A stretch of DNA of 64,000 bases from Hymenobacter negativus (GTDB lineage: Bacteria; Bacteroidota; Bacteroidia; Cytophagales; Hymenobacteraceae). Positions 1 to 8,758 of the stretch are shown here, one piece after another. Below the pieces are notes generated by a model. The model was given only the letters and a program-made list of their open reading frames with translations, was not told the origin of the DNA and did no database searches. Numbering within the stretch: the first letter of the stretch is position 1; the number at the start of each line of letters is the position of its first letter. The position numbers and the translations under genes were made by a program. The stretch is taken from NCBI RefSeq assembly GCF_017571495.1, contig NZ_JAGETZ010000012.1, forward strand, positions 1-64,000, given 5' to 3'.

Positions 1-1041
1 TACATCCGCGTGAATGAGTACAGCACGGCCGGTACCTTGGGCAACTTCACCATCTGCGCCACGCCGGTGCCCAACTGTCCGGTTCCGACTGGTCTGGCTA
101 CGGGCACCATCACCAATACTACGGCGGTGCTGAACTGGGTATCTGCAACTGCAGGCAGCACCTACACGGTTATCTACGGTCCTGCGGGCTTCACGCCGCC
201 TTCGGGCACGGGTAGCACTACGGTCACCGGCATCACCGGCCTGACCACGACCATCACGGGTCTGCAGCCCAGCACCAACTACGCATTCTATGTGCAGCAG
301 GTGTGCGGCGGCTTCAACGGCAGCAGCACCCTGGCGGGCCCTATCGCCTTCGCCACGCCCCTCACGCCTCCTGCCAACGACGACCCCTGCGGTGCTACTG
401 CTTTCGGCAACACGGCCGTAACGGGCTCGAACGTAGGCGCTACCACTACCGCTGGTCCCGCCAATCCGGTTTGCTCAACGGCCAGCTCACCGAAGGACGT
501 ATGGTTTAGCTTCGTTCCCAACGCTACGTCTACCACGCTGACCCTGACTGGCGCAGCAGCGGGTACCGTGCGGGTGTACTCGGCCGCCAGCTGCTCAGCT
601 ACCCTGAACTTGCTCATCTGCTCGTCGTCGGGAGCCAGCAACACGGCCCTGACTGCCCCGGTAACCGTGACGGGTCTGACCACTGGCACGCGCTACTACG
701 TGGCGGTGAGCGGCTACGGCAGCAACGACACGGCTGGTTCGTTTACCATTGCCGGCACCAACCTGGCAACGCCCACCGCTACCCGCACCAAGGCTGACAC
801 CGACGCGCTGCTGGTGTACCCCAACCCCAGCAACACCGGCCAGCTCACCCTCAAGCTGAGCGGCATCAACGGCGTCAGCCAAGCCTCGCTGCTGAACGCC
901 TTGGGTCAAGTCGTGCTCACCAAAAACCTGACCGGCACCGCTGAGCAGACCCTGAGCACCCGCAACCTGGCCGTCGGCCTCTACACCCTGCGTGTAGAAG
1001 CTGGTTCGCAAGTACTGACTCGCAAAGTCGTACTGGAATAG
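1..1041 (+). CDS. T9SS-exported surface or secreted protein, C-terminal part
   Basis: The reading frame is open to the left edge, so only the last ~346 residues are visible. A fibronectin-III-like module (CPVPTGL...ATPLTPP) is followed by a beta-rich domain starting near DDPCGATAF, of the pre-peptidase/immunoglobulin-like kind common in exported Bacteroidota proteins. The last ~80 residues are a typical type A sorting domain of the type IX secretion system: VYPNPS, then LLNALGQVV, then LAVGLYTLRV, ending in TRKVVLE. The protein is therefore probably moved across the outer membrane and anchored or released at the surface. Its catalytic or adhesive role is in the missing N-terminal part. A strong terminator follows directly. 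Confidence 0.85.
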   Translation, partial: YIRVNEYSTAGTLGNFTICATPVPNCPVPTGLATGTITNTTAVLNWVSATAGSTYTVIYGPAGFTPPSGTGSTTVTGITGLTTTITGLQPSTNYAFYVQQVCGGFNGSSTLAGPIAFATPLTPPANDDPCGATAFGNTAVTGSNVGATTTAGPANPVCSTASSPKDVWFSFVPNATSTTLTLTGAAAGTVRVYSAASCSATLNLLICSSSGASNTALTAPVTVTGLTTGTRYYVAVSGYGSNDTAGSFTIAGTNLATPTATRTKADTDALLVYPNPSNTGQLTLKLSGINGVSQASLLNALGQVVLTKNLTGTAEQTLSTRNLAVGLYTLRVEAGSQVLTRKVVLE

Positions 1042-1058
1042 CGACTTGTTAAACGAAC

Positions 1059-1092
1059 AAAAAAGGCCTCCCTGGATGGGGAGGCCTTTTTT
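1059..1092. terminator. Rho-independent terminator, probably bidirectional
   Basis: A-tract, stem GGCCTCCC/GGGAGGCC with a short loop, then a T-tract. It lies 18 bases after the stop of the T9SS gene and also downstream of the eCIS operon on the other strand. Confidence 0.9.
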
Positions 1093-1114
1093 GTTTGCCC
1101 AAAAGCAACAGGAC

Positions 1115-1140
1115 GTCATGCTGAAAAACGGTCATGCTGA
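1115..1140. repeat. Tandem GTCATGCTGA motif
   Basis: GTCATGCTGA occurs at 1115-1124 and 1131-1140, the second followed by GCGTAGCGAAAGC. The same GTCATGCT core occurs in hairpins at 41401 and 51353. This looks like an interspersed intergenic repeat of the genome. The rest of 1093-1250 shows no gene. Confidence 0.5.
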
Positions 1141-1250
1141 GCGTAGCGAAAGCACCTCCACTCATTCGTCAAACGCCCTTCTCCATTGGGGGGCCCGGGG
1201 GTGAGGCTCCTACAAGAACGAAGTTGCAGTTACGTGATGAGCGTGACGAA

Positions 1251-2588
1251 CTACTTCCCTTCCTTCACAAACTCCCGATGAATCCCTTCTTCAATCCGCT
1301 TCAGCGTCATTTCGGTAGCGCTGGCGGCCAGCAACTCAATAGCGCAGAAGTGGGCCACGTTCAGAATGCCCGCGCCAGTCAACTCGTAGCGGGCGGCTAG
1401 CTGGGGCCAGTCCACGTCGGCGGCAATGTGAATTTGAGGCGGAAAAGACTTTCGCCAGACTTCAAGCCGCTCCTCGGGCCGGGGCATGGGGAAATGCACG
1501 ATGGACTGGAAGCGCCGGGTGAAAGCCTCGTCAATATTGGCCCGTTGGTTGGACGCCAGAATAACCACACCGTTGTAGCCCTCAATGCGTTGTAGCAAGT
1601 AGGCCACTTCTTGGTTGGCGTATTTGTCGTGCGCGTCGCGGATGCCGGTGCGCTTGCCAAACAGGGCGTCGGCCTCGTCAAAAAACAGAATCCACTGCTT
1701 GTTTTCTGCCTTGTCGAACAGGCGCGACAAGTTCTTCTCCGTCTCGCCAATGTACTTGGACACCACCCGCGAGAGGTCGATGCGAAACACGTCAAGCCCG
1801 GTGTGTTTGCCCAGAAGGCTGGCCGTAAGAGTCTTGCCCGTGCCCGGCGGGCCGTAGAACAAAGCCCGGTAGCCAGCCTTTATCCGCTTCTTCATGTCCC
1901 ATTCCTGCAGCAGGGTGGGACTGTGGGTTATCCAGTGCTCAATTTCCCGAATCTGGCGGCGGGTGCTGGGGTGCAGCACCAGGTCGGTCCAATCCAATTC
2001 GGTTTCGATGGCTTCGGCCGGGAAGTCGGTGCTAAAGCGCGGCTTGCTGATGGTGCCGCTGGTGAGCTGTTCCACCACTTCGGGGTCCAGCAGCAAGCGT
2101 CCGCTCAAGCGTGGCTCGCCCTCGCGCACAGGCTCTAGCTGCAGAATGTTTTTGCGGGCTAGCCAGTGCTCGGGGCTCAGCAGGTGCTGCACGGCGAGGC
2201 GCTTTTCGAGGTCGTCGCCAGCCAGCACAAACTGCGCGGTTTCCCCGGTGGGGAGCAGGCCGCGGTGGCTATTGCCACGCACGCCCCCAAACTCCGGAAA
2301 GTCGCCGCCATCCGGCAAATGCTCGGCCATGAGCTGGCTAAAAAACGCCGGTTGCACATGCGGCACCAGTGCCAGCAGCAGCAACACATATTCGGCAAAC
2401 GTAGGCTCATGCCGCGCCATAAACTCGGCAAACGGCGAGCCGTCCCGCGCATACGCTGGGCCATCGTTCGTTTCTGTTTCGGCCTGCCCATCCTGCACCT
2501 GCAGCCGCCCGGCCACCACCGAGCGCAGGTAGGCCAGGGCCGTGGTCAGATTGGCAAGGTTAGGCATGCGGCCGCTTTCAGCAGTCAT
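1251..2588 (-). CDS. eCIS AAA+ ATPase (Afp15/Pvc15-like)
   Basis: This 445-residue protein has a divergent, partly helical N-terminal half and one AAA+ module. Walker A is GPPGTGKT at about 246-253 and Walker B is ILFFDEAD with acidic residues near 304-305. A sensor-1-like SNQR and an arginine-rich FTRRFQS stretch follow. Afp15/Pvc15 ATPases are thought to act in particle assembly or cargo loading in the producing cell and are not part of the needle. It is the last gene of the eCIS operon, five bases after the lysozyme-like gene. The family call is firm; the exact role in this system is inferred. Confidence 0.9.
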   Translation of the reverse strand: MTAESGRMPNLANLTTALAYLRSVVAGRLQVQDGQAETETNDGPAYARDGSPFAEFMARHEPTFAEYVLLLLALVPHVQPAFFSQLMAEHLPDGGDFPEFGGVRGNSHRGLLPTGETAQFVLAGDDLEKRLAVQHLLSPEHWLARKNILQLEPVREGEPRLSGRLLLDPEVVEQLTSGTISKPRFSTDFPAEAIETELDWTDLVLHPSTRRQIREIEHWITHSPTLLQEWDMKKRIKAGYRALFYGPPGTGKTLTASLLGKHTGLDVFRIDLSRVVSKYIGETEKNLSRLFDKAENKQWILFFDEADALFGKRTGIRDAHDKYANQEVAYLLQRIEGYNGVVILASNQRANIDEAFTRRFQSIVHFPMPRPEERLEVWRKSFPPQIHIAADVDWPQLAARYELTGAGILNVAHFCAIELLAASATEMTLKRIEEGIHREFVKEGK

Positions 2589-2593
2589 ACAGC

Positions 2594-3490
2594 TTAGACA
2601 AAGGTGTTGTGGGCGGCATCGTAGGTCTTGTCTAGCACACCTGAGCTTACGCCTTCGGCAATTTTGCGCTTCAGCGCGCCGATGCGCTCCCCGTAGTTGG
2701 CCGCGCCGATGGTGAGCAGGTTGGTGTAGGCGCGCTCCCAGTTGCCGCCGGTATCAAGAGCGGCGGCCATACGGGCGAAGGTGCCCCGGCCTTGGTGTAG
2801 GATGTCGCACACCACTATGCAGGCCTTGGCCGGCGCTCCGGCCAGGCCCAGCCGCTGGTGGTAGCGTGGTAGGTTGGCCTGAAAAAACGCAATGGCCAGC
2901 TGGACCTGTATGGCCCGGTGCTCCGCATCATGCTGTGCCCAATGCACCATGCGGGCCGCACAAATAGTTTCCTGGGTTTCAATATCCAGCAGCGTGGGGT
3001 TCAGGTAATTCATCAGCCCAAGCGTGGAATCCTCGTTCTCCAGCTGGGTCAGAACCTGCTCGTCGCTGCGGTAGAAAATGTGCTTGTTTTTCAGCTCCAG
3101 CCGGGGGAAATATTCCGGGGCCAGTGGCAGCTGCAACAGCGTCCGCAGAAAGCGCACAAAATCCCCGTTGGGAACGTGCGCCGCATACTGCATAAACCCG
3201 AAAGTAAACCGGGCTCGGTCGTAGGTATTCAGGCAGAAAAAAGAGCTCTTGCTTTCCACATAAGCCGTGGGGTAAATAAAGTCGGCCCAAATACCGTGTG
3301 TGGCCCGATAATCGGCAGGCAAGTACACCATGCCCGGCACGGCATCAATATTATATAGCCCAAAATTATCCTGGTATTTGGTACGGTAGCCAATGGTGAA
3401 ACGGGCTTCCGGCGAATTCACCCGCGTACCGAAATAAGCCGTTCGGCCATTTGGCAACACGCTGGAGGTGATGTTGAAAGAGTAAGCCAT
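2594..3490 (-). CDS. Lysozyme-superfamily-like protein of the eCIS operon
   Basis: 298 residues from the ATG at 3490; a TTG 12 bases upstream is less likely. No signal peptide or membrane segment is visible. The stretch VESKSSFFCLNTYDRARFTF followed by GFMQ places a glutamate (about E79) 19 residues before GFMQ. This resembles the catalytic-Glu and GLMQ layout of soluble lytic transglycosylases and related lysozyme folds. The later part is helical, with HWAQHDAEHRAIQ. It lies between the chaperone-like gene and the ATPase. A peptidoglycan or glycan hydrolase that helps release or penetration is possible, but it could also be a cargo protein. Activity is inferred from motif spacing only. Confidence 0.5.
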   Translation of the reverse strand: MAYSFNITSSVLPNGRTAYFGTRVNSPEARFTIGYRTKYQDNFGLYNIDAVPGMVYLPADYRATHGIWADFIYPTAYVESKSSFFCLNTYDRARFTFGFMQYAAHVPNGDFVRFLRTLLQLPLAPEYFPRLELKNKHIFYRSDEQVLTQLENEDSTLGLMNYLNPTLLDIETQETICAARMVHWAQHDAEHRAIQVQLAIAFFQANLPRYHQRLGLAGAPAKACIVVCDILHQGRGTFARMAAALDTGGNWERAYTNLLTIGAANYGERIGALKRKIAEGVSSGVLDKTYDAAHNTFV

Positions 3491-3536
3491 GCAACGAACC
3501 AATTTTAGATTGATAAATTCCGGTTGAAATAACCCA

Positions 3537-4025
3537 TTATGGTTTGTCTGCTATCCCAACGGCCTCCTGTGGATTTGTCCCCTCTAGCACCGCTTGAATC
3601 GCATCTGCGTAGCGCCGGCCGAGATTCAGGGTGCGTTCCGTTACGTCAACGACGACTTGCGCCAATGGTCCCCAGCCCATATCCGCCGAGTCTCTAAACA
3701 CCAATATTCGCTCCCCAAAGCTGTATTCCAGGCAGCCGAAAGGCAGGCCCTCGTTCACCAGCGCACACAGTTTCAGCACTGCACCTAGCTTGCGAACTGG
3801 GATGGTGACCCGGCCTACCAACATGCATTTGAGCATGGTCCGGTGTGTGTCATAAATCCATACGAAACGCTCAAAAGAGTCGTCCGCATCGATTCGAGCG
3901 ACTAACACTACCTCTTTTTTACGCTTCATATCCTGGTGCGTCCAGGCAAATTTTTCGGCCAGCTTCCGGGCTTCGGCTAAAAATGCCTCGGCTTCCGGCT
4001 TTTTCAGTTGCTCGTCTGTTTTCAT
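3537..4025 (-). CDS. YbjN/type III chaperone-like protein, putative partner of the DUF4157 protein
   Basis: 162 residues; the ATG overlaps the stop of the upstream DUF4157 gene by four bases (ATGA), implying translational coupling. An N-terminal helix is followed by alternating strands. The C-terminal half, SFGERILVFRDSADMGWGPL then a long helix, resembles YbjN and type III secretion chaperone folds. Two roles fit: a chaperone that binds and loads the large cargo, or an immunity protein against its C-terminal domain. The fold resemblance favours a chaperone, while the position straight after a toxin-like C-terminus would fit either. No enzyme motif is seen. Confidence 0.55.
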   Translation of the reverse strand: MKTDEQLKKPEAEAFLAEARKLAEKFAWTHQDMKRKKEVVLVARIDADDSFERFVWIYDTHRTMLKCMLVGRVTIPVRKLGAVLKLCALVNEGLPFGCLEYSFGERILVFRDSADMGWGPLAQVVVDVTERTLNLGRRYADAIQAVLEGTNPQEAVGIADKP

Positions 4026-7000
4026 GGGGTTACTTGCCAGGTTTCTACTTGTGTGCCGTCCGAAGTTACATCAATGGTAACGTGGAAGTCGCTTCCTCCA
4101 ATGCCATACGCCCCAATGAAAGCATCTTTCTGGGGGTCGTGCCGGGGGGCGAGTGCATCAGCTTTCTGCGCATCGCCAGCATCGTAGCGTTTGCCCTTCC
4201 GGCGGTTTGTGCCGCTAGCCCCAATGAACAGGTTGCCCGTGTCGTTGTTGGCCTGCTGGAGAAGGTCGCGGGCAGCCGCAATGATGCCTGGTCGTCCTTG
4301 CCCTTTAGCTGGAAATCCTTTGCCAATCAACACCTTCGCTGCTTCGTCTACGGTGAGGGGCGCCAGTGCTGAGTCGATGTGCTTGATGGTATCGCTGATG
4401 GAAATCTTATGACGGATGTCCAGCTTGGCATCTTTGAACTGCCCAAGCTGCCCGGGCGGAAAGGATGATTTGAATTTTGCTATCAGGTAAGCTTTCGTTT
4501 CGGCTGTGAAACTGAGAGACTTGCGCGTGATTTTTAGCGCACCTACCTTGCCTTTCTTAGTTTTCTTCTTTTTGGTATCGCCTTTCGGGTTGATTTCGGC
4601 GTGGACGTAGGCTGTAGTTTCTTCTGCGTCGCCGCCTTCCTCCATCAGCATCAGTACAGTTAGCTTGTACTTGGCTTTAATGGCCGGGAGCCGCTGGCGT
4701 ATGGCTTCCAAATCTGGGTTCGGTGCTGCTAGCAAGGCATCTGCCTCGGCAATGGCTTTGCCTAGGTCCTGCTTTTTCTGCTCTTCGGTGCGGGCGTCGT
4801 TCTTGTTTTTTCCCAGTAGCTTGTCCAGCACGCTGCCCAGCCAGGCCACAATCTTATCCAACCCTTTGTCAATGGGTTGCCGGATGCGCTTCACAATGCC
4901 CACCAGCTTGTCGGGCACGCCGCCCAGGCCGGCAAACTTGGCCAGGAAGGCAATAACGATGTTGAGGGTGCTGGCCATGGTGGCTTCCACCTTTTTGGCC
5001 GCACCGGAAATCTGCCCGGCGGCGATGGCTGAGATGGAGTCAATAAACGAGGCCACCACGGCGCCAATCTGGCTGATTTTCTGGATGAAGAAGGTAATGG
5101 TGTTGTAGATGGCGATGATGGCCTGGATGACGGCCCCGGCTGGATTGAGCATGCTGGCCAGCTTGGTGATGGCCGCCTTTACGATTTCGCTGGTCACCAT
5201 CTGGGTCACCTGCCCGATGAGCTGGTCTTTTAGCTCGCTGAGCTCGGCTTTTATCTGCTCCCAGGCGGCGGCAGGGCCGTCTTTCACCAGCGTGACGAGC
5301 ACACCAGCGGTTTTTTCCAGCCCCACCAGCACCGGCTCGGGGATGATTTTGACCAGCTTGCCGCGGATGTTCTGCCACGTCAGGCCCAGTACCGAGAGCA
5401 CCAGCTTCACAACTTCGAACAGCGTGAAGGATTTTGGAATGTACACGCCGGCTTCGCCCAGCGGCCCGGTTATCCACTTGATGAGGGCGTTTTTCAGGTG
5501 CTCGCCAATGTTGGCCGCAAACATCTGGAAGCCCAGCTTGCCGGCCGCCACCAGGTTGCCCACAAACCCAATCGGGTTCTTGATGATGGTTTGGAAGGCA
5601 GCCTGGGCCTTTTTGATGTAGGGCATTACGCCCGGCGCCACCACCGAGAACAGGATTTCGAGCAGGCTGATTATCTGCTGGAAAGCCCAACTGAAGAAGT
5701 CGCCCGCGATGCTGGCGAAGCTGCCCACGATTTTGGAGAACGCGCCCACTACCGTGATGACGTCTTGAAAGGTGAGCGAGGAAATGGTCTGGATGATGCG
5801 GCCCGGAATGCTCCGTGCAAAGCTCAGCAGCCCCGACATCGCGCCCTGGAACCATGCATAAGCCTTCGCCAGGGCATTGCCCTTTTTGAGGTTCTGGTAG
5901 ATTTCTTCCTGTCCGATGAGCTTCATGAAGCCGCCAATCAGCGCGTCGGCTGTTTGCGGCACGGGCTCGCCGGTGATGGGGTCTTCGCCGAGCACGACGC
6001 GGAGCAGGTCGTAGCCGGCCGTGCCTTGTGCCAGGGCGGCCAGGGGCTTCAGAATGGCGTCTTTCACCATCTTCAGCAGCTCCATTACCACGCTGCCGCC
6101 AAAGGCAATGAGGCGCCCCACGGGACCGGAAAAAATGTGAACGGCCCGGTTCCACACGCCGCCGAGGTCGAAGATATCGGTCCAGCTCAGCGAGTCGATA
6201 AACGCCTTCAGGGCCCCGATTATTTCCGCACCGATGTCGCCGAAAGCAGCCATTTTCTGCTCAACCCAAGCCCCAGCTTTGTTGAATACGCCGTGGTTGT
6301 CGAGGGCCTGCGACACGAGGTGGCCGCCCGGCACCACTTCCACCAGCGCCCGCAGAATGTTGGCGGCGCTCCGGTCCGTCGAGCGCATGTTGATGGGGTT
6401 GAAGCCCAGTACGATGGTCAGCAGGCGGTAGCCGGGAATGTGGTAGGCTTTATCGGCGAAATAATCCAGCGCATCCTGCACGCCCAGGCGCTGCACGGGT
6501 GGCGGCGTGGCCGTGGTGCTCACCGGCTGGGCGCTGCGCTGCACAGCGTGGCCCTGCTGAATGGTGTGCGTGAGCTCGTGGGCTAGCAGTTGCTTCCCTT
6601 CGCTGGTGCCCGGCTGGTACTGGTCACGCGAGAAAAAGACGTGGTTTTGGTGCGTGAAGGCGCGGGCACTCAGGTGGTTGCTCAGGCTCGCCGATTCCGG
6701 GTCGTTGTGAATGCGAACCTGGCTGAAGTCGGCCCCGAAGCGCGGCTCCATATAGCTGCGCACATCGGCCGACAGGGGCTGTCCGCCGCTGGTTTTCTGG
6801 CTGATGGCGGCCTGCGTGCTGGCCGCTACAGCGGGGGTGCCGTCGCCCTTGCGCATCAGCTTGTCGTCTTCTTTTTTCTGGAGTTTCTCGTCCTCTTTCT
6901 TCTGGATTTTGTCGTCTTTCAACTCGGCCCGCTGCACTTTTTCTTCGGGTGCGGGAGCTTTTTGCAGCTTATCGTCGGGTTGGCGCTGAAGCTTTTCTTC

Positions 7001-7234
7001 CGATGCAGCAGGCGCGGGCATGCGCATCACCTTGTCGGCCATGCGGTCGGCTTCCTGTTCAAACTTGTCGCCGGGCTTGTTCACCGTCAGCTTCATCTGC
7101 ACGGGCGGCGCGGCGGTAGCAGCCGTCGGCTCGAAGAAATTGCCCCCACCGGCCTTCGCAAAGAAGGGCTGGCTCGACGTCCGCGTGGCGGGCGTCGAGG
7201 TGGTGGTGGGCGACTTTTCGGCGGTGGCTTTCAT
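4022..7234 (-). CDS. DUF4157 eCIS-associated protein with candidate C-terminal nuclease toxin domain
   Basis: 1070 residues. The N-terminal ~75 residues carry the leader typical of eCIS-linked DUF4157 proteins (PPVQMKLTVNKPGDKFEQEA). A charged repeat follows (about 79-130: EEKLQR, DDKLQK, EEKVQR, DDKIQK, DEKLQK, DDKLMR). DUF4157 spans about 152-230 and holds the zinc-protease-like HELTH at 219-223. The long middle is helical and hydrophobic, like a tape-measure or translocation region. A variable tail starts near residue 900; RHKIS (H942), GNLFIG (N1001) and TNRRKG (N1010) are spaced like an HNH nuclease, but this is inference. HELTH may process the protein itself or a target. The gene sits between the tape measure and a chaperone-like gene, as expected for cargo. 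Confidence 0.8.
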   Translation of the reverse strand: MKATAEKSPTTTSTPATRTSSQPFFAKAGGGNFFEPTAATAAPPVQMKLTVNKPGDKFEQEADRMADKVMRMPAPAASEEKLQRQPDDKLQKAPAPEEKVQRAELKDDKIQKKEDEKLQKKEDDKLMRKGDGTPAVAASTQAAISQKTSGGQPLSADVRSYMEPRFGADFSQVRIHNDPESASLSNHLSARAFTHQNHVFFSRDQYQPGTSEGKQLLAHELTHTIQQGHAVQRSAQPVSTTATPPPVQRLGVQDALDYFADKAYHIPGYRLLTIVLGFNPINMRSTDRSAANILRALVEVVPGGHLVSQALDNHGVFNKAGAWVEQKMAAFGDIGAEIIGALKAFIDSLSWTDIFDLGGVWNRAVHIFSGPVGRLIAFGGSVVMELLKMVKDAILKPLAALAQGTAGYDLLRVVLGEDPITGEPVPQTADALIGGFMKLIGQEEIYQNLKKGNALAKAYAWFQGAMSGLLSFARSIPGRIIQTISSLTFQDVITVVGAFSKIVGSFASIAGDFFSWAFQQIISLLEILFSVVAPGVMPYIKKAQAAFQTIIKNPIGFVGNLVAAGKLGFQMFAANIGEHLKNALIKWITGPLGEAGVYIPKSFTLFEVVKLVLSVLGLTWQNIRGKLVKIIPEPVLVGLEKTAGVLVTLVKDGPAAAWEQIKAELSELKDQLIGQVTQMVTSEIVKAAITKLASMLNPAGAVIQAIIAIYNTITFFIQKISQIGAVVASFIDSISAIAAGQISGAAKKVEATMASTLNIVIAFLAKFAGLGGVPDKLVGIVKRIRQPIDKGLDKIVAWLGSVLDKLLGKNKNDARTEEQKKQDLGKAIAEADALLAAPNPDLEAIRQRLPAIKAKYKLTVLMLMEEGGDAEETTAYVHAEINPKGDTKKKKTKKGKVGALKITRKSLSFTAETKAYLIAKFKSSFPPGQLGQFKDAKLDIRHKISISDTIKHIDSALAPLTVDEAAKVLIGKGFPAKGQGRPGIIAAARDLLQQANNDTGNLFIGASGTNRRKGKRYDAGDAQKADALAPRHDPQKDAFIGAYGIGGSDFHVTIDVTSDGTQVETWQVTP

Positions 7235-7300
7235 GGTGCTCGCAATGCGGTATGATTAGGCGCGAGTGGTTTAGAAATCAGGCTGCGCTCGGTATGTGTG

Positions 7301-8758
7301 CTAGCCCCATTCCACGCGCAGCATTTGCGGCATCCAGGGCAGCTGTATCATCGAAATGCCCCAGGGCAGCTGGTCGAGCAGGATGTCGTAGCTCATGGGT
7401 TCGACTTGCAGCAGCCAGTCGCCGCTGTTGTCGGGGTGGCGGGAGAGCTTGCCGGCGCGGGCCAGGAAGGTGCCGCGCAGGGCATCGGGCGAGGTGCTGC
7501 GCAGGGCACTCCAGTGATGCACCACGGCGCGGAGCAGGGCTTCGGCTTCGTCGGTTTGGGCAGTGGTCAGGGTGAGGTCGGTGGCAACGGGCCGGGCCAG
7601 CGGAATGGCGCACAGCAGCTTGGGTAAGGTCAGGGCGTGCTCCGGGGCGCTGGGCTGGCCGGTGGCCAGGAAATGCAGCAGGCATAACGCCCGCTCGGGG
7701 TGTAGAAGCTGGTCGTTTTCGGTCAGGCCCAAGCCTTCGAAAAAACGGGGCAGGAAGGGATGCAGCAGCACCAGGCCGGCGTTGTCGAGGTAGTAGCCTT
7801 CTTCGCCTTCAATCTCGTTTTCCGCAGCTGGTTCCAGCTGTTCAAGGAGGCGGTTTTTTAGCTTGGCGTCGGTTGTCGTGGGGTGTTTTTCTCCTTCCAA
7901 ATTGCTTGTGGCCGGCCCTTTCGTGCTGCCGGGCCAGTGCCGTTCCAGCACGGCTTGCAGCGCGGCCGGCTGCCGAATGGGGGCTGGCAACCGGAGCCAT
8001 GCTTCGGCCACTATTTCGGCGGCATTCCGGGTATCGTGGCCGACAAGGTGCCCGAGTACGACTTCCCAGAGCACTGTCTCAAACCGGGTCAGGGCCTGAC
8101 TCAAAGCGGGTGTAGCTGCCTGTCCCGCCCCGCCAAGCACCGTGCGAATGGCAACCATCACCCGCTGGCTCTCGGGCCAGAAGGTGGCCAGCAGCCTTTC
8201 CCGGAACGCAGCCGAAAACTGCCATACCAGTCGCTGTCGCACGTTGGCCGCGCCCAAAGCCCGCCGCAGCAGCTCCCGCACGCGGCCCGGAATAGCGCCC
8301 GACCCGGCCATTGCGGCCCAGGCCCCGAGCACCGCCTGCTCGAGGCGACGGCCTTCCGGCAGGCGAAAAGCCCAAGGTAGCCGCCCGGTGCTGAGGAAAT
8401 GGAAAAAGGCTTCCTCAACGTTCTGAGGACCGGTTTTGAGGCCCACATTTTCGGTCACCAGCCCGGGCATGGCGCGGAGTTGCGCGGCTTGCTCGCGCAG
8501 GACCTTTTCGATGGCCTGGGCCACGGCAGCGGGGCCATCGTGCTCCAGGTGTTCGAGCGACAGGGTGCCGGCTTCAATCTCCAGCCGGTCAAGAACCAGG
8601 TGTACGCCGGGCGGCGCGTAGCGGTCGAACACCCGCTCCAGGACGGGCAGCAGGGAGTCGGAGCAGAGGCCGGCGAGCTGGCTTTGCAGGGCCAGGCCGT
8701 CGGCTTCGGTGCCGTTGAGGTCGAGGTGCAGGTGGTACTGCCGGATGTGATGCGTCAT
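7301..8758 (-). CDS. Contractile injection system tape measure protein (Afp14-like)
   Basis: 485 residues. The N-terminus (HHIRQYHLHLDLNGTEADG) and two C-terminal blocks (NAGLVLLHPFLPRFFEGLGL, and LLDQLPWGISMIQLPWMP near the end) are hallmarks of the CIS tape measure family found in Bacteroidota eCIS. Tape measure proteins set sheath and tube length and fill the tube lumen before firing. A low-complexity charged segment links the two halves. Its ATG overlaps the stop of the preceding 1493-residue gene by four bases. At 485 residues it is shorter than a phage tape measure. Confidence 0.85.
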   Translation of the reverse strand: MTHHIRQYHLHLDLNGTEADGLALQSQLAGLCSDSLLPVLERVFDRYAPPGVHLVLDRLEIEAGTLSLEHLEHDGPAAVAQAIEKVLREQAAQLRAMPGLVTENVGLKTGPQNVEEAFFHFLSTGRLPWAFRLPEGRRLEQAVLGAWAAMAGSGAIPGRVRELLRRALGAANVRQRLVWQFSAAFRERLLATFWPESQRVMVAIRTVLGGAGQAATPALSQALTRFETVLWEVVLGHLVGHDTRNAAEIVAEAWLRLPAPIRQPAALQAVLERHWPGSTKGPATSNLEGEKHPTTTDAKLKNRLLEQLEPAAENEIEGEEGYYLDNAGLVLLHPFLPRFFEGLGLTENDQLLHPERALCLLHFLATGQPSAPEHALTLPKLLCAIPLARPVATDLTLTTAQTDEAEALLRAVVHHWSALRSTSPDALRGTFLARAGKLSRHPDNSGDWLLQVEPMSYDILLDQLPWGISMIQLPWMPQMLRVEWG

